Shown in pieces: positions 1-9,274 of a stretch of DNA of 64,000 nt. Below the pieces are notes generated by a model, which was not told where the DNA came from, ran no database searches, and saw only the letters and a list, made by a program, of their open reading frames with translations. Both the position numbers and the translations under genes were made by a program. The DNA comes from an uncultured Propionibacteriaceae bacterium. Its GTDB lineage: Bacteria; Actinomycetota; Actinomycetes; Propionibacteriales; Propionibacteriaceae. The stretch covers positions 23,238-87,237 of the forward strand of contig CALBCJ010000003.1 of assembly GCA_937926975.1 (NCBI GenBank), written 5' to 3'. Position 1 is the first letter of the stretch; each line of letters opens with the position of its first letter.

Positions 1-1410
1 CTGCTGCGCTGCACCAACCTCGTGTACGCGACCGGCGGCCCGGCCGGGATGTACGCCGACTCGGTCTACCCGCACGGGCAGTGGGGCGCCACCGGGGCCG
101 CGCTGCGGGCCGGGGTGGGCGGCAAGAACCTCACCGAGTGGCAGTTCGGGCTGGGCTCGGTCAGGCCCCGCTGGAACGTCTCCGGCACGTACCTGCAGGT
201 CATCCCCAGGTTCATCTCGACCGACGCCGACGGCGGCGACGAGCGGGAGTTCCTGGCCGAGACCGTCACCGACCCCGGGCGCCTGATGACCCTGGTCTTC
301 CTCAAGGGCTACCAGTGGCCGTTCGACATCCGCAAGGCCCTCGACGGCTCCTCGCTGATCGACCTGCTGGTGTACCAGGAGCGGGTGCTGCGCGGGCGGC
401 GGGTGTTCCTCGACTTCCGCAGCAACCCGGCCGGCTTCGACCTGTCCCGGCTGGAGCCGGAGGCGTACCAGTACCTGGAGCGGGCCGGGGTGGCGGCGCT
501 GGGGGAGTCGACCCCGGTCCAGCGGCTGCAGCACATGAACCGCCCCTCGTACGACTTCTACCTGGAGCGCAACCCGCGCACCGACCTGGCCACCGAGGTG
601 CTGGAGATCGCGGTCTGCGCCCAGCACAACAACGGCGGGCTGGTGGTCGACCAGTGGTGGCAGTCGAACCTGGAGGGCTTCTTCCCGGTCGGGGAAGCGG
701 CCGGCGCGCACGGCGTCTACCGCCCCGGCGGCTCGGCGCTGAACTCCGGCCAGGTCGGCGCCACCCGGGCCGCCCAGTACATCGCTGCCCGCCGCACCCA
801 GGAGCCGGTCGGCTGTGAGGTGTACGAGCAGGCCGCGGCGCCGGTCGTGGCGGCCGCGCTGGAGCTGCTGGACGCCGCCACCGGGCGGGCCGCCAGCGCC
901 GCCGACACCACCGAGGAGATGCTGCGCCGCTGCACCGAGCTGATGAGCTCCCACGCCGGGCTGGTCCGCTCGCCGGAGTCGGTCCGGGCCGCGCTGGAGC
1001 AGGTGGGGCAGTGGCTGGCCACGTACGGGGCCAGCGTGGTGGCCGACCCGGGCAGCCGGCGCTCGGTGGACCGGCTCTTCCTGGTCCGCGACATCCTCAC
1101 CTCCCAGTACGTGTACCTGTCGGCGATGGCGCAGTACCTGGAGCACGGCGGCCGGTCTCGCGGCTCGGTGCTCTACACCGACCCGGCCGGCAGCCTGCCC
1201 TTGTCTGGGCCGGGCGGGGAGGAGCTGGCACTGCCGGAGCTGTTCCGCTTCCGGCTGGAGGAGGGGCTCGGCGACCAGGTCCAGGAGGTGACCTGGGACG
1301 GGCAGGCAGAGCCGGTCTTCCGCTGGCGCCTGGTCCGCCCGGTCCCGGCCGACGACGACTTCTTCGAGAACGTCTGGCGTCACTTCCGAGACGACCAGAA
1401 CGTGTACTGA
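1..1410 (+). CDS. FAD-dependent fumarate reductase/succinate dehydrogenase-type flavoprotein (5' truncated by window)
   Basis: The frame is open from the first base, so the N-terminus, including the expected FAD dinucleotide-binding fold, lies outside the window. The visible 469 residues begin with a TGGPAGMY segment and contain GGLVVDQWWQSN and VGEAAGAHGVYRPGGSALNS, the pattern of the C-terminal half of FrdA/SdhA/L-aspartate oxidase flavoproteins, in which a conserved glycine- and alanine-rich stretch contacts FAD. It probably reduces or oxidises a small dicarboxylate. It converges on the permease gene, with a strong hairpin between them, so membership in the ornithine cluster is not shown. 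The substrate is unknown. Confidence 0.75.
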   Translation: MLRCTNLVYATGGPAGMYADSVYPHGQWGATGAALRAGVGGKNLTEWQFGLGSVRPRWNVSGTYLQVIPRFISTDADGGDEREFLAETVTDPGRLMTLVFLKGYQWPFDIRKALDGSSLIDLLVYQERVLRGRRVFLDFRSNPAGFDLSRLEPEAYQYLERAGVAALGESTPVQRLQHMNRPSYDFYLERNPRTDLATEVLEIAVCAQHNNGGLVVDQWWQSNLEGFFPVGEAAGAHGVYRPGGSALNSGQVGATRAAQYIAARRTQEPVGCEVYEQAAAPVVAAALELLDAATGRAASAADTTEEMLRRCTELMSSHAGLVRSPESVRAALEQVGQWLATYGASVVADPGSRRSVDRLFLVRDILTSQYVYLSAMAQYLEHGGRSRGSVLYTDPAGSLPLSGPGGEELALPELFRFRLEEGLGDQVQEVTWDGQAEPVFRWRLVRPVPADDDFFENVWRHFRDDQNVY

Positions 1411-1475
1411 GCGGCGGTTGCGGAACCGTCCCCTGCCCCAGGGCTGACCGGGCTCGGCCCGCGCTCTCGGGCAGC

Positions 1476-1507
1476 AGAAAGGGCGCCCTGGCCAGGGCGC
1501 CCTTTCT
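1476..1507. terminator. Bidirectional terminator, perfect palindrome
   Basis: A perfect 32-bp inverted repeat (arms AGAAAGGGCGCCCTGG and its complement, no spacer) lies between two convergent genes. It is A-rich at the left foot and T-rich at the right foot, so it can act as an intrinsic terminator in both directions. Confidence 0.85.
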
Positions 1508-1527
1508 GTGCCGGTCAGGTAACCGGG

Positions 1528-2961
1528 CTATCTCTCAGCGGAACCAGACGACGAGGCGCGCTTCTTCTCGACCGAGCGGTACACGAACCAGCCAGCGCCG
1601 ATCACCACGAACCACAGCGGGGTCCAGATCACGGCCTGCAGGGTCTCGGGGTCGAAGCAGAGCACGACCAGGCTGACCACGAAGAAGACCAGCACGGCCC
1701 AGGACATCGCGATCCCGAACGGCATCTTGTACGCGGACTGCTCGTGCAGGTGCGGGCGCTTCTTGCGGTAGACCAGGTAGCACACCACGATCAGGGCCCA
1801 GATGAACAGGAACAGGATCGAGGTGATGGAGGTCACCAGGGTGAAGGCCTCGATGATGCTGTCGGAGGTGTACAGGAAGGCCACCCCGCTGAGCAGCAGC
1901 AGGCAGGAGCAGATCAGTGCGTTCTGCGGCACGCTGCGCCGAGACAGCCGACCGAACAGCCTCGGCGCCTGCCCGTCCACCGCCAGCCCGTACATCATCC
2001 GGGAGGTCGAGTAGAGACCGGAGTTGTCGGAGGATGCGGCCGCGGTCAGCAGCACGAAGTTCATCACCGAGGCCGCAGCGCCGAGGCCGGCCAGGCCGAA
2101 CATGGTCACGAAGGGGCTCTCCCCCGGAACCACCTGGCGCCACGGGATGACCATCACGATCGCGGCCAGGGCCAGCACGTAGAACAGCGCCAGCCGGATC
2201 GGGATCGCGTTGATCGCCTTGGGCAGGGTGTGGTGCGGGTTGCGGGTCTCGGCGGCAGCCGTACCCACGATCTCGATGCCGACGAAGGCGAAGAAGGCGA
2301 TCTGGAAGCCACCGAGGAAGCCCATGGCCCCGTTCGGGAAGAAGCCGCCGTCGTTCCACAGGTTCGAGATCTGCGCGGGGTGGCCCTGCTTCGAGACGAA
2401 ACCCGTGGCCAGCAGCCATACGGCCACGATGATCAGGGCTACGACCGCGACCAGCTTGATCAGGGCGAACCAGAACTCGGCCTCACCGAAGAACCGCACC
2501 GCCACCACGTTCAGGACGAACAGAACCAGTGCCAGCGCGGCCGCCGGCAGCCACAGCGGCACATCAGGCCACCAGAACTGGGCGTAGCCGGTGATCGCCG
2601 CGAGATCGGCCATGGCCGCCACGATCCAGGCGAACCAGTAGGTCCAGCCCGCGACGAAGCCGCCGAGCGGGCCGAGCAGGTCCTCGGCGATATCGCGGAA
2701 GGACTTGTACTTCAGGTTGGACAGGAGCATCTCGCCCATGCCGCGCATCATGAAGTAGAGGAAGAAACCGACCACCGCGTAGACCAGCATGCTGGACGGG
2801 CCGGCCTGGCTGATGGTCTTGCTGGACCCCATGAACATTCCGGTGCCGATGGCGCCGCCGAGCGCCATCAGCTGCAGGTGCCGGTTGCTCAGTCCCCGCT
2901 GCAGCTCCTGCTCTGAGCCACTCGTGGTGGCGTCAGGAGCACCTTCGTGGGAGTTCGTCAT
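1528..2961 (-). CDS. Amino-acid permease, APC superfamily (CycA/AnsP/GabP-like)
   Basis: This is a 477-residue polytopic membrane protein with about 12 hydrophobic segments. The N-terminal LSNRHLQLMALGGAIGTGMF is typical of APC-family amino-acid transporters of the D-Ala/D-Ser/Gly, GABA and asparagine subgroup. The ATG at 2961 is preceded by AAGGA; a GTG six codons upstream (2979) also has a GGAGGA sequence, so the start could be there. It lies downstream of alanine dehydrogenase on the same strand at the end of the ornithine cluster. Uptake of ornithine or uptake/export of alanine would both fit; the sequence does not decide the substrate. Confidence 0.85.
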   Translation of the reverse strand: MTNSHEGAPDATTSGSEQELQRGLSNRHLQLMALGGAIGTGMFMGSSKTISQAGPSSMLVYAVVGFFLYFMMRGMGEMLLSNLKYKSFRDIAEDLLGPLGGFVAGWTYWFAWIVAAMADLAAITGYAQFWWPDVPLWLPAAALALVLFVLNVVAVRFFGEAEFWFALIKLVAVVALIIVAVWLLATGFVSKQGHPAQISNLWNDGGFFPNGAMGFLGGFQIAFFAFVGIEIVGTAAAETRNPHHTLPKAINAIPIRLALFYVLALAAIVMVIPWRQVVPGESPFVTMFGLAGLGAAASVMNFVLLTAAASSDNSGLYSTSRMMYGLAVDGQAPRLFGRLSRRSVPQNALICSCLLLLSGVAFLYTSDSIIEAFTLVTSITSILFLFIWALIVVCYLVYRKKRPHLHEQSAYKMPFGIAMSWAVLVFFVVSLVVLCFDPETLQAVIWTPLWFVVIGAGWFVYRSVEKKRASSSGSAER

Positions 2962-3076
2962 AGTGCAGAATTCCTTCACGGTTTGCCGGGTTCCTCCATG
3001 AACCCGGCGTGGCAGGCGCGCACCGTCGCGCGCCGGCCACGGGATGGGGCCGGGGCCGGGTGGCCCCGGCCAGCGT

Positions 3077-4192
3077 TCAGCCCAAGAGCTGCTCTGCGGG
3101 CACGTAGTCCAGGTTCCACGCCTGGGCGACTGGCTCGCTGGTGAGCTGGCCGGCGACCGTCGACAGGCCCCGGGCCAGGGTGGCGTCGTCGGCCAGGGCA
3201 GCCTTCCAGCCCTTCCCGGCCAGCGCCCCGACGTACGGCAGGGTGACGTTGGTCAGGGCGTGGGTCGAGGTCATCGGGACCGCGCCGGGCATGTTGGCGA
3301 CCGCGTAGAAGACCGCGTCGTGCACCGGGTAGGTCGGCTCCTGGTGGGTGGTCGGGTGGGTGTCGGCGAAGCAGCCGCCCTGGTCAACCGCGATGTCGAC
3401 GAAGACCGTGCCCGGCTTGACCTGGGCCACCAGCTCGTTCGGCACCAGCTTCGGGGCCCGGGCGCCGGGCACCAGCACCGCGCCGATGACCATGTCGGCC
3501 TGGCGGACCTGCTCGGCCACCGCGTACGGGGTCGACATCAGGGTCTTCACCCCGCCACCGAACTCCGCGTCGATGGACTCCAGGGTCTGCGGGTTGATGT
3601 CGAGGACGGTGACGTCGGCCCGCAGACCGTGGGCGACCACGGCGGCGTTGCGTCCGGCGGTGCCACCACCCAGGATGACCACCTTGGCCGGGGCCACCCC
3701 GGGGACGCCCGGGGTCAGCAGACCCTTGCCGCCGTGGTGCTTGTACAGGGCCTGGGTGCCGGCCAGAGCCGACAGCCGGCCCGCGACCTGGCTCATCGGC
3801 TGCAGCAGCGGCAGCCCGCCACGGTCGGTCTGCACCGTCTCGTACGCGATCGAGGTGCAGCCGGAGTCCAGCAGGGCCCTGGTCTGCGGCTCGTCGGCGG
3901 CGAGGTGGAGGTAGGTGAACAGGAGCAGGTCCTCGCGCAGGTAGGGGTACTCGGCGGCGATCGGCTCCTTCACCTTCACCACGAGCTCGGCCTTCTCCCA
4001 GACCTCCTTCGCCTCAGCGAGGATGGTGGCGCCGGCGTCCTGGTACTGATGGTCCGTGATCCCCGAGCCCAGGCCCGCACCCTGCTGGATGAAGACCTCA
4101 TGACCCTGGCCGGTCAGCTGGTGGACTCCCGCGGGGGTCATCGCCACGCGGTGCTCCTGCGGCTTGATCTCCGTGGGTACTGCAATTCTCAC
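3077..4192 (-). CDS. ald: Alanine dehydrogenase
   Basis: Catalyses NAD-dependent oxidative deamination of L-alanine to pyruvate and ammonium in the cytoplasm. The 371-residue length is normal. The N-terminus RIAVPTEIKPQEHRVAMTP, the VKVKEP lysine, the TYLHLAAD histidine, the glycine-rich GGGTAGRNAA nucleotide loop near residue 176 and the DIAVDQGG aspartate match the family's substrate and NAD residues. GTG start with GAAGGAG eight bases upstream. It follows the ornithine racemase by 42 bases on the same strand. The thiolase encoded upstream releases alanine, so Ald is well placed to carry that carbon to pyruvate. Confidence 0.95.
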   Translation of the reverse strand: MRIAVPTEIKPQEHRVAMTPAGVHQLTGQGHEVFIQQGAGLGSGITDHQYQDAGATILAEAKEVWEKAELVVKVKEPIAAEYPYLREDLLLFTYLHLAADEPQTRALLDSGCTSIAYETVQTDRGGLPLLQPMSQVAGRLSALAGTQALYKHHGGKGLLTPGVPGVAPAKVVILGGGTAGRNAAVVAHGLRADVTVLDINPQTLESIDAEFGGGVKTLMSTPYAVAEQVRQADMVIGAVLVPGARAPKLVPNELVAQVKPGTVFVDIAVDQGGCFADTHPTTHQEPTYPVHDAVFYAVANMPGAVPMTSTHALTNVTLPYVGALAGKGWKAALADDATLARGLSTVAGQLTSEPVAQAWNLDYVPAEQLLG

Positions 4193-4234
4193 TCTCGATA
4201 CTCCTTCGTTCGGTTCACCTGGTGGGTGGCATAG

Positions 4235-5323
4235 CTAGAGCGCGTCGTCGCGCACGGTCACCTTCTGGACGTGGGGTGAGGTGGTCAGCGCCAGCAGCCC
4301 GCCGTAGCTGGGCCAGAAGCTGATCTCGCTGCCGACCGTGACCGGGTCGGCGGCGTCGGTGACGTCGAGCAGCAGGTGGTCGCTGCTGGCGCCCAGAACC
4401 TCGATCCCGGGGTCGACGGGGGTGAGGGACGCCGGGTCGGCGTCCTGGCGGCCGATGTCGCAGATCGCCCGGCGCCGCCAGCCCCGGTCCTCGAAGGACG
4501 TGGTGTTGCCGAAGGCGTCCTGACCGGTCTCGCCGATCGGCACCGACGGCTTGTCGGCCACTTCAATCACGCCGGCGGTCAGCCGTACGGTGTCCTGCCG
4601 GGTTCCGGCCCAGGGGGACCGGTCGAGCACGTTGCGGCCCAGGATGATCGCCTCACCGACCCGGAGGTGGTTGATCTCGGCCGGCATCTGCCCGCTGGCC
4701 AGCAGCGGCAGGTTGGCGCTGTTGCCGCCGGAGAGCAGGTCCAGCGGAAGGCCGGTCGCCTGGCGGCACTCATCGCGTACGGCGACCAGCTGCTGCATCT
4801 TCTCGGCGGTCGGGACCACGCCGCCGTAGCAGGCGAGGTTGGTGCCCAGTCCGGCCACATCGAGGTGGGGGAGCCGGGCGACCTGGGTGACGACCTCGAC
4901 GGCCCGGTCGGGCCAGACCCCTTCGCGCAGGTCCCCGACGTCGACCATGACGACCACCCCGTGGCGGGTGCCGAGGGCCCCGGCGGCGGCGGAGAGCGCG
5001 GACGCGGTCTCCAGCGAGGAGATCAGGGTGCAGTCGGCCCAGGTGACGGCCTCGGCGGCGTTGCGCGGGGTGGGGGCGCGCAGCAGCAGCGTCGGCAGCC
5101 CCAGACCGGCCTGCGCCACCCGGCGCAGGTTGGCGGTCCGGGAGTCGGCGACCATCGCGGCACCGCAGCCGGCGAAGGCCTCGAGCACGGCCGGGTGGGC
5201 CAGCATGACCTTGGTGACCGCGGCCACCTGGATACCGTGCGCAGCACACTGGGCCACGACCTGGCGGGCGTTGTGGGCGATCCGCTCGGGGTGGATCTCC
5301 AGCCTCGGGGTGAGCGTCGTCAC
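4235..5323 (-). CDS. orr: Ornithine racemase (alanine-racemase-fold PLP enzyme)
   Basis: Interconverts L- and D-ornithine, supplying the D-isomer used by OraSE. The 362-residue protein has a PLP-dependent TIM-barrel N-terminal domain with the probable PLP lysine at Lys38 (VAAVTKV) and a C-terminal beta domain, as in alanine racemase-like enzymes. The GTG start overlaps the stop codon of the preceding gene as GTGA, implying translational coupling. Assignment as ornithine rather than alanine racemase rests mainly on position inside the ord-ort-ora cluster. An alanine racemase activity on the D-alanine formed by OrtAB cannot be excluded. Confidence 0.88.
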   Translation of the reverse strand: MTTLTPRLEIHPERIAHNARQVVAQCAAHGIQVAAVTKVMLAHPAVLEAFAGCGAAMVADSRTANLRRVAQAGLGLPTLLLRAPTPRNAAEAVTWADCTLISSLETASALSAAAGALGTRHGVVVMVDVGDLREGVWPDRAVEVVTQVARLPHLDVAGLGTNLACYGGVVPTAEKMQQLVAVRDECRQATGLPLDLLSGGNSANLPLLASGQMPAEINHLRVGEAIILGRNVLDRSPWAGTRQDTVRLTAGVIEVADKPSVPIGETGQDAFGNTTSFEDRGWRRRAICDIGRQDADPASLTPVDPGIEVLGASSDHLLLDVTDAADPVTVGSEISFWPSYGGLLALTTSPHVQKVTVRDDAL

Positions 5324-6666
5324 TGCTGGTCCTCCAGGTTCAGGGGGCCGGACTCGGAGGCCACCCAGGCCTCGAAGGTGGCACCGACCTCGTCGTGGTA
5401 GGCCTGGGCCAGGGTGCCCAGGGCGGAGAAGCGGTAGTTCCGGTCGATCAGGACCTTGGCCTCTGGCGGTGGCAGCAGCAGCTGGCCGGGGCCCAGCCGG
5501 ACAGCGTTGAGGATCTCCTCGCCACCGGGGATCCGGGTCAGCGCGCCACCGGTGCCGACGATCCAGCGGATGGCGGTCAGGTCCTTGCCCCGGACGATCT
5601 GCTTCTTGCCGGTGGGGGTGAACAGGTCGCTCACGCTGCCCACGTGGCGGCGGATGCCGACCTCGACGGCGTGCTCGGCCAGCCACCGGGTGACGCTGGT
5701 CTCCTGCTCGTCGGCCGGGATGGCCCGCAGGTGCTCCAGCCGCTCCTCGGACTCGCCGATCAGAGCCGCCACCCGGCGGGCGTTGACGAAGACCCCGAGG
5801 TCGCCCTCGACCGTACGCTTGGCGCGCGGCTCGGGGTCGATGCTGCGGCTGGTCCACTCCAGCGAGCCGTCGGTGACGCTGTGGACGTCGGTGGTGGCGC
5901 CGCCGACGTCGATCACCAGCGCGTCGCCGAGCCGGTCGGCGAAGATCTCGGTCGCGAGCAGCACCGCGCCCGGCGTGGGCAGGATGCCGAAGCTGGACAG
6001 CTCGCTGAGGTGGCTCATCCCGGGAGCCTTGATGATGTGCTGGTTGAAGACCTCGTGGATCAGCCGGCGGACCGGCTCGATCTGCAGCACGTCAACGTCG
6101 GGGAAGACGTTGTCCACGCACAGCAGCTCCATGCCGCTGCCGGCGAAGATGGCCTCCACCCGGCGCCGGACCGCGATGTTGCCGGCGTAGATCACCGGCA
6201 CCGTGAGCCCACAGCCGGCGATCATCCGGGCGTTGCTGACGACGACCTCCTTCTCGCCGTAGTCGACGCCGCCGGCCAGCAGAATGATGTTGGGTGAGGC
6301 CTCGACCAGGTCCTCGACGTCGTACGAGTCGATGGCCCCGACCGTGGTGTGGCAGATGATGGCGCCGGCCCCGAGCGCCGCCTCGCGGGCAGCGCGGGCC
6401 GTCATCCCCTGGGTCAGACCGTAGACACTCATCCGCAGCCCGCCGGCGGCGGAGCTGTTGACGAAGACCTGGGTCTGGTCGATCTCGACCCCACTGGTCT
6501 GACGCATCTCGGCGATCGCCTGGTCGGCGCCGATCCGGACGTCGCCCTGGGCCACCGAGGTGGCGGCGAAGCCCTGACCGATGTGCGTGAACAGCCCATC
6601 GGCCAGCGAGAATGCGTTGGCCTTGGTGATCGTCGAGCCGATCTCCAGGGTAGTGACGACCCGCAC
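5320..6666 (-). CDS. GlmL/MutL-family ATPase, probable reactivator of the B12 aminomutase
   Basis: This 448-residue protein starts EIGSTITKANAF, the phosphate-1 loop of ASKHA-fold ATPases, and has IDVGGATTDVHS near residue 256 as the second phosphate motif. GlmL/MutL proteins of this fold accompany adenosylcobalamin-dependent mutases and are thought to exchange damaged cofactor. It lies directly downstream of oraE (14-base gap) and overlaps orr by four bases. GTG start with AGGAGGAG just upstream. The family is clear; the reactivase role is inferred from relatives and position. Confidence 0.85.
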   Translation of the reverse strand: MRVVTTLEIGSTITKANAFSLADGLFTHIGQGFAATSVAQGDVRIGADQAIAEMRQTSGVEIDQTQVFVNSSAAGGLRMSVYGLTQGMTARAAREAALGAGAIICHTTVGAIDSYDVEDLVEASPNIILLAGGVDYGEKEVVVSNARMIAGCGLTVPVIYAGNIAVRRRVEAIFAGSGMELLCVDNVFPDVDVLQIEPVRRLIHEVFNQHIIKAPGMSHLSELSSFGILPTPGAVLLATEIFADRLGDALVIDVGGATTDVHSVTDGSLEWTSRSIDPEPRAKRTVEGDLGVFVNARRVAALIGESEERLEHLRAIPADEQETSVTRWLAEHAVEVGIRRHVGSVSDLFTPTGKKQIVRGKDLTAIRWIVGTGGALTRIPGGEEILNAVRLGPGQLLLPPPEAKVLIDRNYRFSALGTLAQAYHDEVGATFEAWVASESGPLNLEDQQ

Positions 6667-6680
6667 TGCTCCTCCTGTGA

Positions 6681-8885
6681 CTAGATCCGGCCCTGGGTCT
6701 GCATGGTGCGCACAATGGCATCGAGCACGTCGATCCCCTTCGTGCCCCGGCCGAAGGTGGCGTCCAGCCCAGTCTCGGCAGCCATATCGCGACTGACCTG
6801 GGTGCCACCGGCGACCAGGACCACGCGGTCGCGGATGCCCTTCTCCTGGGCGAGCTCGGCGAGCTTCTTCATCATCGTCCGGTGGACCTCGTTGTGGCTG
6901 ATGATGGTGGAGATCAGGATCGCGTCCGCACCGGCCTCGATGGCCGCGTCGACCATCTTCTCCACCGGCACCGAGGTGCCGAGGTAGCGGTACTTCACCC
7001 CGTACTTCTCCAGGCCGCCGTGCTTGATGTCCAGGATCTCGCGCATGCCGACGCTGTGCTCGTCCTCACCGACGGTGCCGGCGACCACGTTGATGGCGTG
7101 GTCACTGACCGCCTGGCGCATCTCGGCCTCGGGCAGCAGCTCGACCTTCTCCGGGATCTCCAGGGTGGTCTTGTCGATGTCGAAGCCGACGTGGCCCTTG
7201 ACCTCGACGAAGCAGCCCTCGGCCGGCTGGAGCACCTGCAGGTTGACGACCTCGGGGTCGCTGAGGCCCATCTTGCGGGCCATCGCCAGAGCCGCCTCGA
7301 CCGCGATCTCGGCCCGGTCGGGGATCATCATCTCCACCAGCGCCACGCCGTCGCCGGCCCACTCCGCCTCGGGGCGCAGCAGGTTGCCCTTGCGGTACTC
7401 GCGGGTCCGCTCCAGGCGGGAGTCGACCGAGTCCTCGGGGTCCAGCTCGTCGATGTAGACGATCTTCTCGGGCTTGCACAGGGTGCAGCCGTCGATCAGG
7501 TCGCAGGCCTTGCTGATCCCTTCTGGCAGCGCGTTGCTGCCGAAGTGGTCACAGACCGGGGCCAGGTAGTCCGGGTCCCGCTCGACGACGGTGCCGACAG
7601 CGATGCCGCCCTCGCCGTCACGGGCGATGCCGTCGTGGTTGCGCTCCGGGAACTCGGCCGAGTCGACGAAGAAGCCCTGCTCGACGGCGGCGAAGTAGCC
7701 ACCGACGTGCAGCATCTCGGTCAGGAAGCCGATCGCCCGCTCCTTGAGGTCACGGACCATGGTCCCCAGCGGGCCGTCCCGGTTGATCGTCAGCAGCTCG
7801 TTGATGCCGTCGAGGGCGGCCCAGGTCTGCTTGACGGTCTGCACGCCGCGGACCGAGTTGTAGTGCCACGGCAGGTTGCGGCCCTCGTCGGGGGTGATCG
7901 TGGACTGGATGTCGGCCCTGGTCAGCATCGAGATCATGGTGTCGATCAGGTGGGTCCGGATCGCCTCGTTGAGGTCGGACTCGATGTAACGGGTGTTCTG
8001 CTGGGCGCGCATCTTGTACTCGGAGAAGAAGTCGCGCAGCGCCACCGCGTACGGCAGGTCGTACCACAGCTTCGGGGCCGGCGGCGCGCTCGGCGGCACC
8101 GTCGACAGGCCGATCAGGTCCTTCGGCATCCCGACCATCACCGAGAAGGCGGAGTTGAGGGCGTGCTGCACCATCAGCTCCGGCATCACCTTCCAGCCGT
8201 GGCGGGCGGTGGCGTTGGCGTTGTGGGCGCCGTCGATCTGGAAGATCCGGGCCCCGGTCATGACCTTCTTGGCCTCGCCCGCGTCGACGTAGCTGCGGTA
8301 GGCGTTGATGTTGCGGTAGAGCACGTTGTACTGCGGGTCCTGGTGGGCGCCGTTGACGCCCTCCTCCGCGAACAGCACCGCCACCTCGGGGCCGGCCACG
8401 CCCGACACGTACGAGTGGAAGTTGATCGGACGGCCGACCTCCTCCTCGATCAGGTCGCAGGCCTTGCGGCTGGCGCGCAGCTGCTTGCGGGTGATCGGGA
8501 CGCCGCCGATGCCCTCGGGGGTACCCTCCATCAGCCCGTCGATGTGGCTCTGGCCGGTGGTCCGGATGACCATGATGTGGTCGGCGCCGTTCCAGGCGGC
8601 CATCCGCATCCGGCGGATGTCGTCCTCGAAGTGGCCGGAGGCGATCTCCGAGGTGACCACCGGCTGCGGCTGGGGGTCGATGTTCTCGAAGTACTTCGCC
8701 GTCAGCATCGGAACACTGTTGGTCAGCGGCTTCGACATGTTGCGGTAGTGGAAGCCGCCCATGTCGACGCCCTCGGGCGGGACCTCACGCCAGGTCCAGC
8801 CCTTCCGCGGCGGGTGGTAGTCCTCCAGACCGGTGAGGATCTCCTCGACGTCGATCTTGGTGCTCGGGTCCAGCTTGTCGGTCAT
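6681..8885 (-). CDS. oraE: D-ornithine 4,5-aminomutase, large (E) subunit
   Basis: Catalyses the adenosylcobalamin- and PLP-dependent shift of the terminal amino group of D-ornithine to give 2,4-diaminopentanoate. The 734 residues comprise a long PLP-binding barrel region followed by a C-terminal B12-binding Rossmann domain. The base-off B12 motif DxHxxG is present as DEHSVG near residue 610, followed by GADAILIST and VLVAGG. A PVEK lysine near residue 643 sits where the PLP-linking lysine of the clostridial enzyme is expected. The ATG overlaps the oraS stop (ATGA), with GAGGAGG inside oraS. Confidence 0.96.
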   Translation of the reverse strand: MTDKLDPSTKIDVEEILTGLEDYHPPRKGWTWREVPPEGVDMGGFHYRNMSKPLTNSVPMLTAKYFENIDPQPQPVVTSEIASGHFEDDIRRMRMAAWNGADHIMVIRTTGQSHIDGLMEGTPEGIGGVPITRKQLRASRKACDLIEEEVGRPINFHSYVSGVAGPEVAVLFAEEGVNGAHQDPQYNVLYRNINAYRSYVDAGEAKKVMTGARIFQIDGAHNANATARHGWKVMPELMVQHALNSAFSVMVGMPKDLIGLSTVPPSAPPAPKLWYDLPYAVALRDFFSEYKMRAQQNTRYIESDLNEAIRTHLIDTMISMLTRADIQSTITPDEGRNLPWHYNSVRGVQTVKQTWAALDGINELLTINRDGPLGTMVRDLKERAIGFLTEMLHVGGYFAAVEQGFFVDSAEFPERNHDGIARDGEGGIAVGTVVERDPDYLAPVCDHFGSNALPEGISKACDLIDGCTLCKPEKIVYIDELDPEDSVDSRLERTREYRKGNLLRPEAEWAGDGVALVEMMIPDRAEIAVEAALAMARKMGLSDPEVVNLQVLQPAEGCFVEVKGHVGFDIDKTTLEIPEKVELLPEAEMRQAVSDHAINVVAGTVGEDEHSVGMREILDIKHGGLEKYGVKYRYLGTSVPVEKMVDAAIEAGADAILISTIISHNEVHRTMMKKLAELAQEKGIRDRVVLVAGGTQVSRDMAAETGLDATFGRGTKGIDVLDAIVRTMQTQGRI

Positions 8886-9253
8886 CGTGCCTCCTCGAAA
8901 AGGCCTTCCAGCACGGACTGGTCAGCGGCGACGGCGGCCGCCGCGGCGCGGATGTCGATCCCGTCGCGCTGCGCGACCCGCAGCACCGCGTGCCCGGCGC
9001 CCTTGCCCAGCAGGCCGGCGTTGAGCACGTTCTCGACGACGGCGTGGGTGGTGACCGAGTCGATCCCCATCCGCAGCAGCACCGACCGCTCCACCGAGGG
9101 GGAGGTGTGGGTGCGGGACAGCTCGACGACTGGCTCCATCACCTGGTGGGCGAGCTGCCAGAAGCGGGCCTTGAGGGCCTCGTCGTCCATGGTGGCCAGC
9201 TCGGCGCGCAACTTCTCGAAGCGCTCCTCGCGGGCCTGCTCTTCGTTCGTCAT
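8882..9253 (-). CDS. oraS: D-ornithine 4,5-aminomutase, small (S) subunit
   Basis: A 123-residue partner of OraE. It has the expected charged helical N-terminus (EERFEKLRAELATMDDEAL), a central LAHQVMEPVVELSRTHTSPS segment and VLLRMGIDSVTTHAVVEN, recognisable from OraS proteins. The length matches the family. An ATG with GAAGGAG five bases upstream fixes the start. It lies 21 bases after ortB and overlaps oraE by four bases, so the two subunits should be made in step. Confidence 0.94.
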   Translation of the reverse strand: MTNEEQAREERFEKLRAELATMDDEALKARFWQLAHQVMEPVVELSRTHTSPSVERSVLLRMGIDSVTTHAVVENVLNAGLLGKGAGHAVLRVAQRDGIDIRAAAAAVAADQSVLEGLFEEAR

Positions 9254-9274
9254 GAGTTCTCCTTCCCGATACCG